Under the pieces are notes generated by a model. It was not told where the DNA came from and made no database searches. It worked only from the letters and a program-made list of their open reading frames with translations. The translations under genes and the position numbers were made by a program. A stretch of DNA of 64,000 bases from Aphanomyces cochlioides (lineage: Eukaryota; Oomycota; Saprolegniomycetes; Saprolegniales; Verrucalvaceae), in the NCBI GenBank assembly GCA_019828595.1, contig JAHQRK010000009.1:2108001-2172000 (forward strand). Direction: 5' to 3'. Numbering within the stretch: the first letter of the stretch is position 1; every line of letters starts with the position of its first letter. Positions 63,890 to 64,000 of the stretch are shown here, piece by piece.

Positions 63890-64000
63890 TAGTCTAGAAT
63901 CGCTATCAGCTTCAACTAGCGCACAGACAGCCAAGCGGAAGAGTGAAATTGAACGAGAAATCCAAACTCAAAGACAGGGAAGGAAGAAGCATCAACCAGA

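Overview
The window looks like a repeat-rich, gene-poor accessory region of an oomycete genome, most likely a saprolegnialean such as Aphanomyces. The evidence is a cluster of small secreted proteins that start Met-Arg plus a signal peptide, leaders that fit the oomycete Inr-FPR core promoter, very short introns (44-51 bp in the one intact housekeeping-type gene), and the mixture of transposon families (Ty3/gypsy, copia, Tc1, pogo, hAT, Crypton, Ulp1-carrying MULE-like). The genus is an inference; no rRNA or marker gene is present.

Layout. 0-1.1 kb: 5' end of a minus-strand Ty3/gypsy element (LTR plus broken gag). 1.1-2.5 kb: Myb/SANT-like and hAT relics. 3.5-7.2 kb: decayed copia element. 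7.2-10.3 kb: noncoding, with MITE-like elements. 10.3-13.4 kb: two small secreted cationic-helix genes (one frameshifted) and a solo LTR with its target duplication. 14.0-17.2 kb: two related Tc1 elements side by side, the second with perfect terminal repeats and an intact DD34E transposase. 17.2-25.4 kb: old dispersed repeats and coding relics. 25.5-41.5 kb: the main small-secreted-protein cluster, including a 6,410-bp inverted duplication (27723-34132 and 35045-41454, spacer 912 bp) in which I found no difference between the arms. Its right outer edge lies inside a pogo-type transposase. 43.9-45.7 kb: a non-autonomous element made of nested palindromes and carrying a tRNA-derived SINE. 45.9-49.7 kb: a second secreted-protein group (Asp-rich, KKCCI-ending, and Lys-rich 11-residue-repeat proteins). 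51.4-52.7 kb: Ulp1-like transposon gene lacking its catalytic Cys. 52.9-56.4 kb: a Crypton tyrosine-recombinase element bracketed by GTCGT-N8-ACGAC motifs. 58.2-60.1 kb: one complete six-exon membrane-anchored purple acid phosphatase. 61.3-63.9 kb: IS630/Tc1-like transposase, SET-domain and Myb/SANT-like fragments.

The most notable content is the secreted family. Eight loci (A at 10.3 kb, B at 12.0 kb, D at 25.5 kb, F at 26.8 kb, and G, H, J, K in the arms) share a signal peptide, a hydrophilic pro-region and a conserved A-[TRK]-[RK] then Gln junction followed by a cationic amphipathic or Gly-rich helix that usually ends in R-[KR]-L. This is the architecture of a prepro-peptide that would release cationic membrane-active peptides with N-terminal Gln. 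A ninth locus (I) has Glu instead of Gln. The family is expanding (inverted duplication, a 330-bp extra copy) and decaying (one frameshift, two premature stops, one relic) at the same time.
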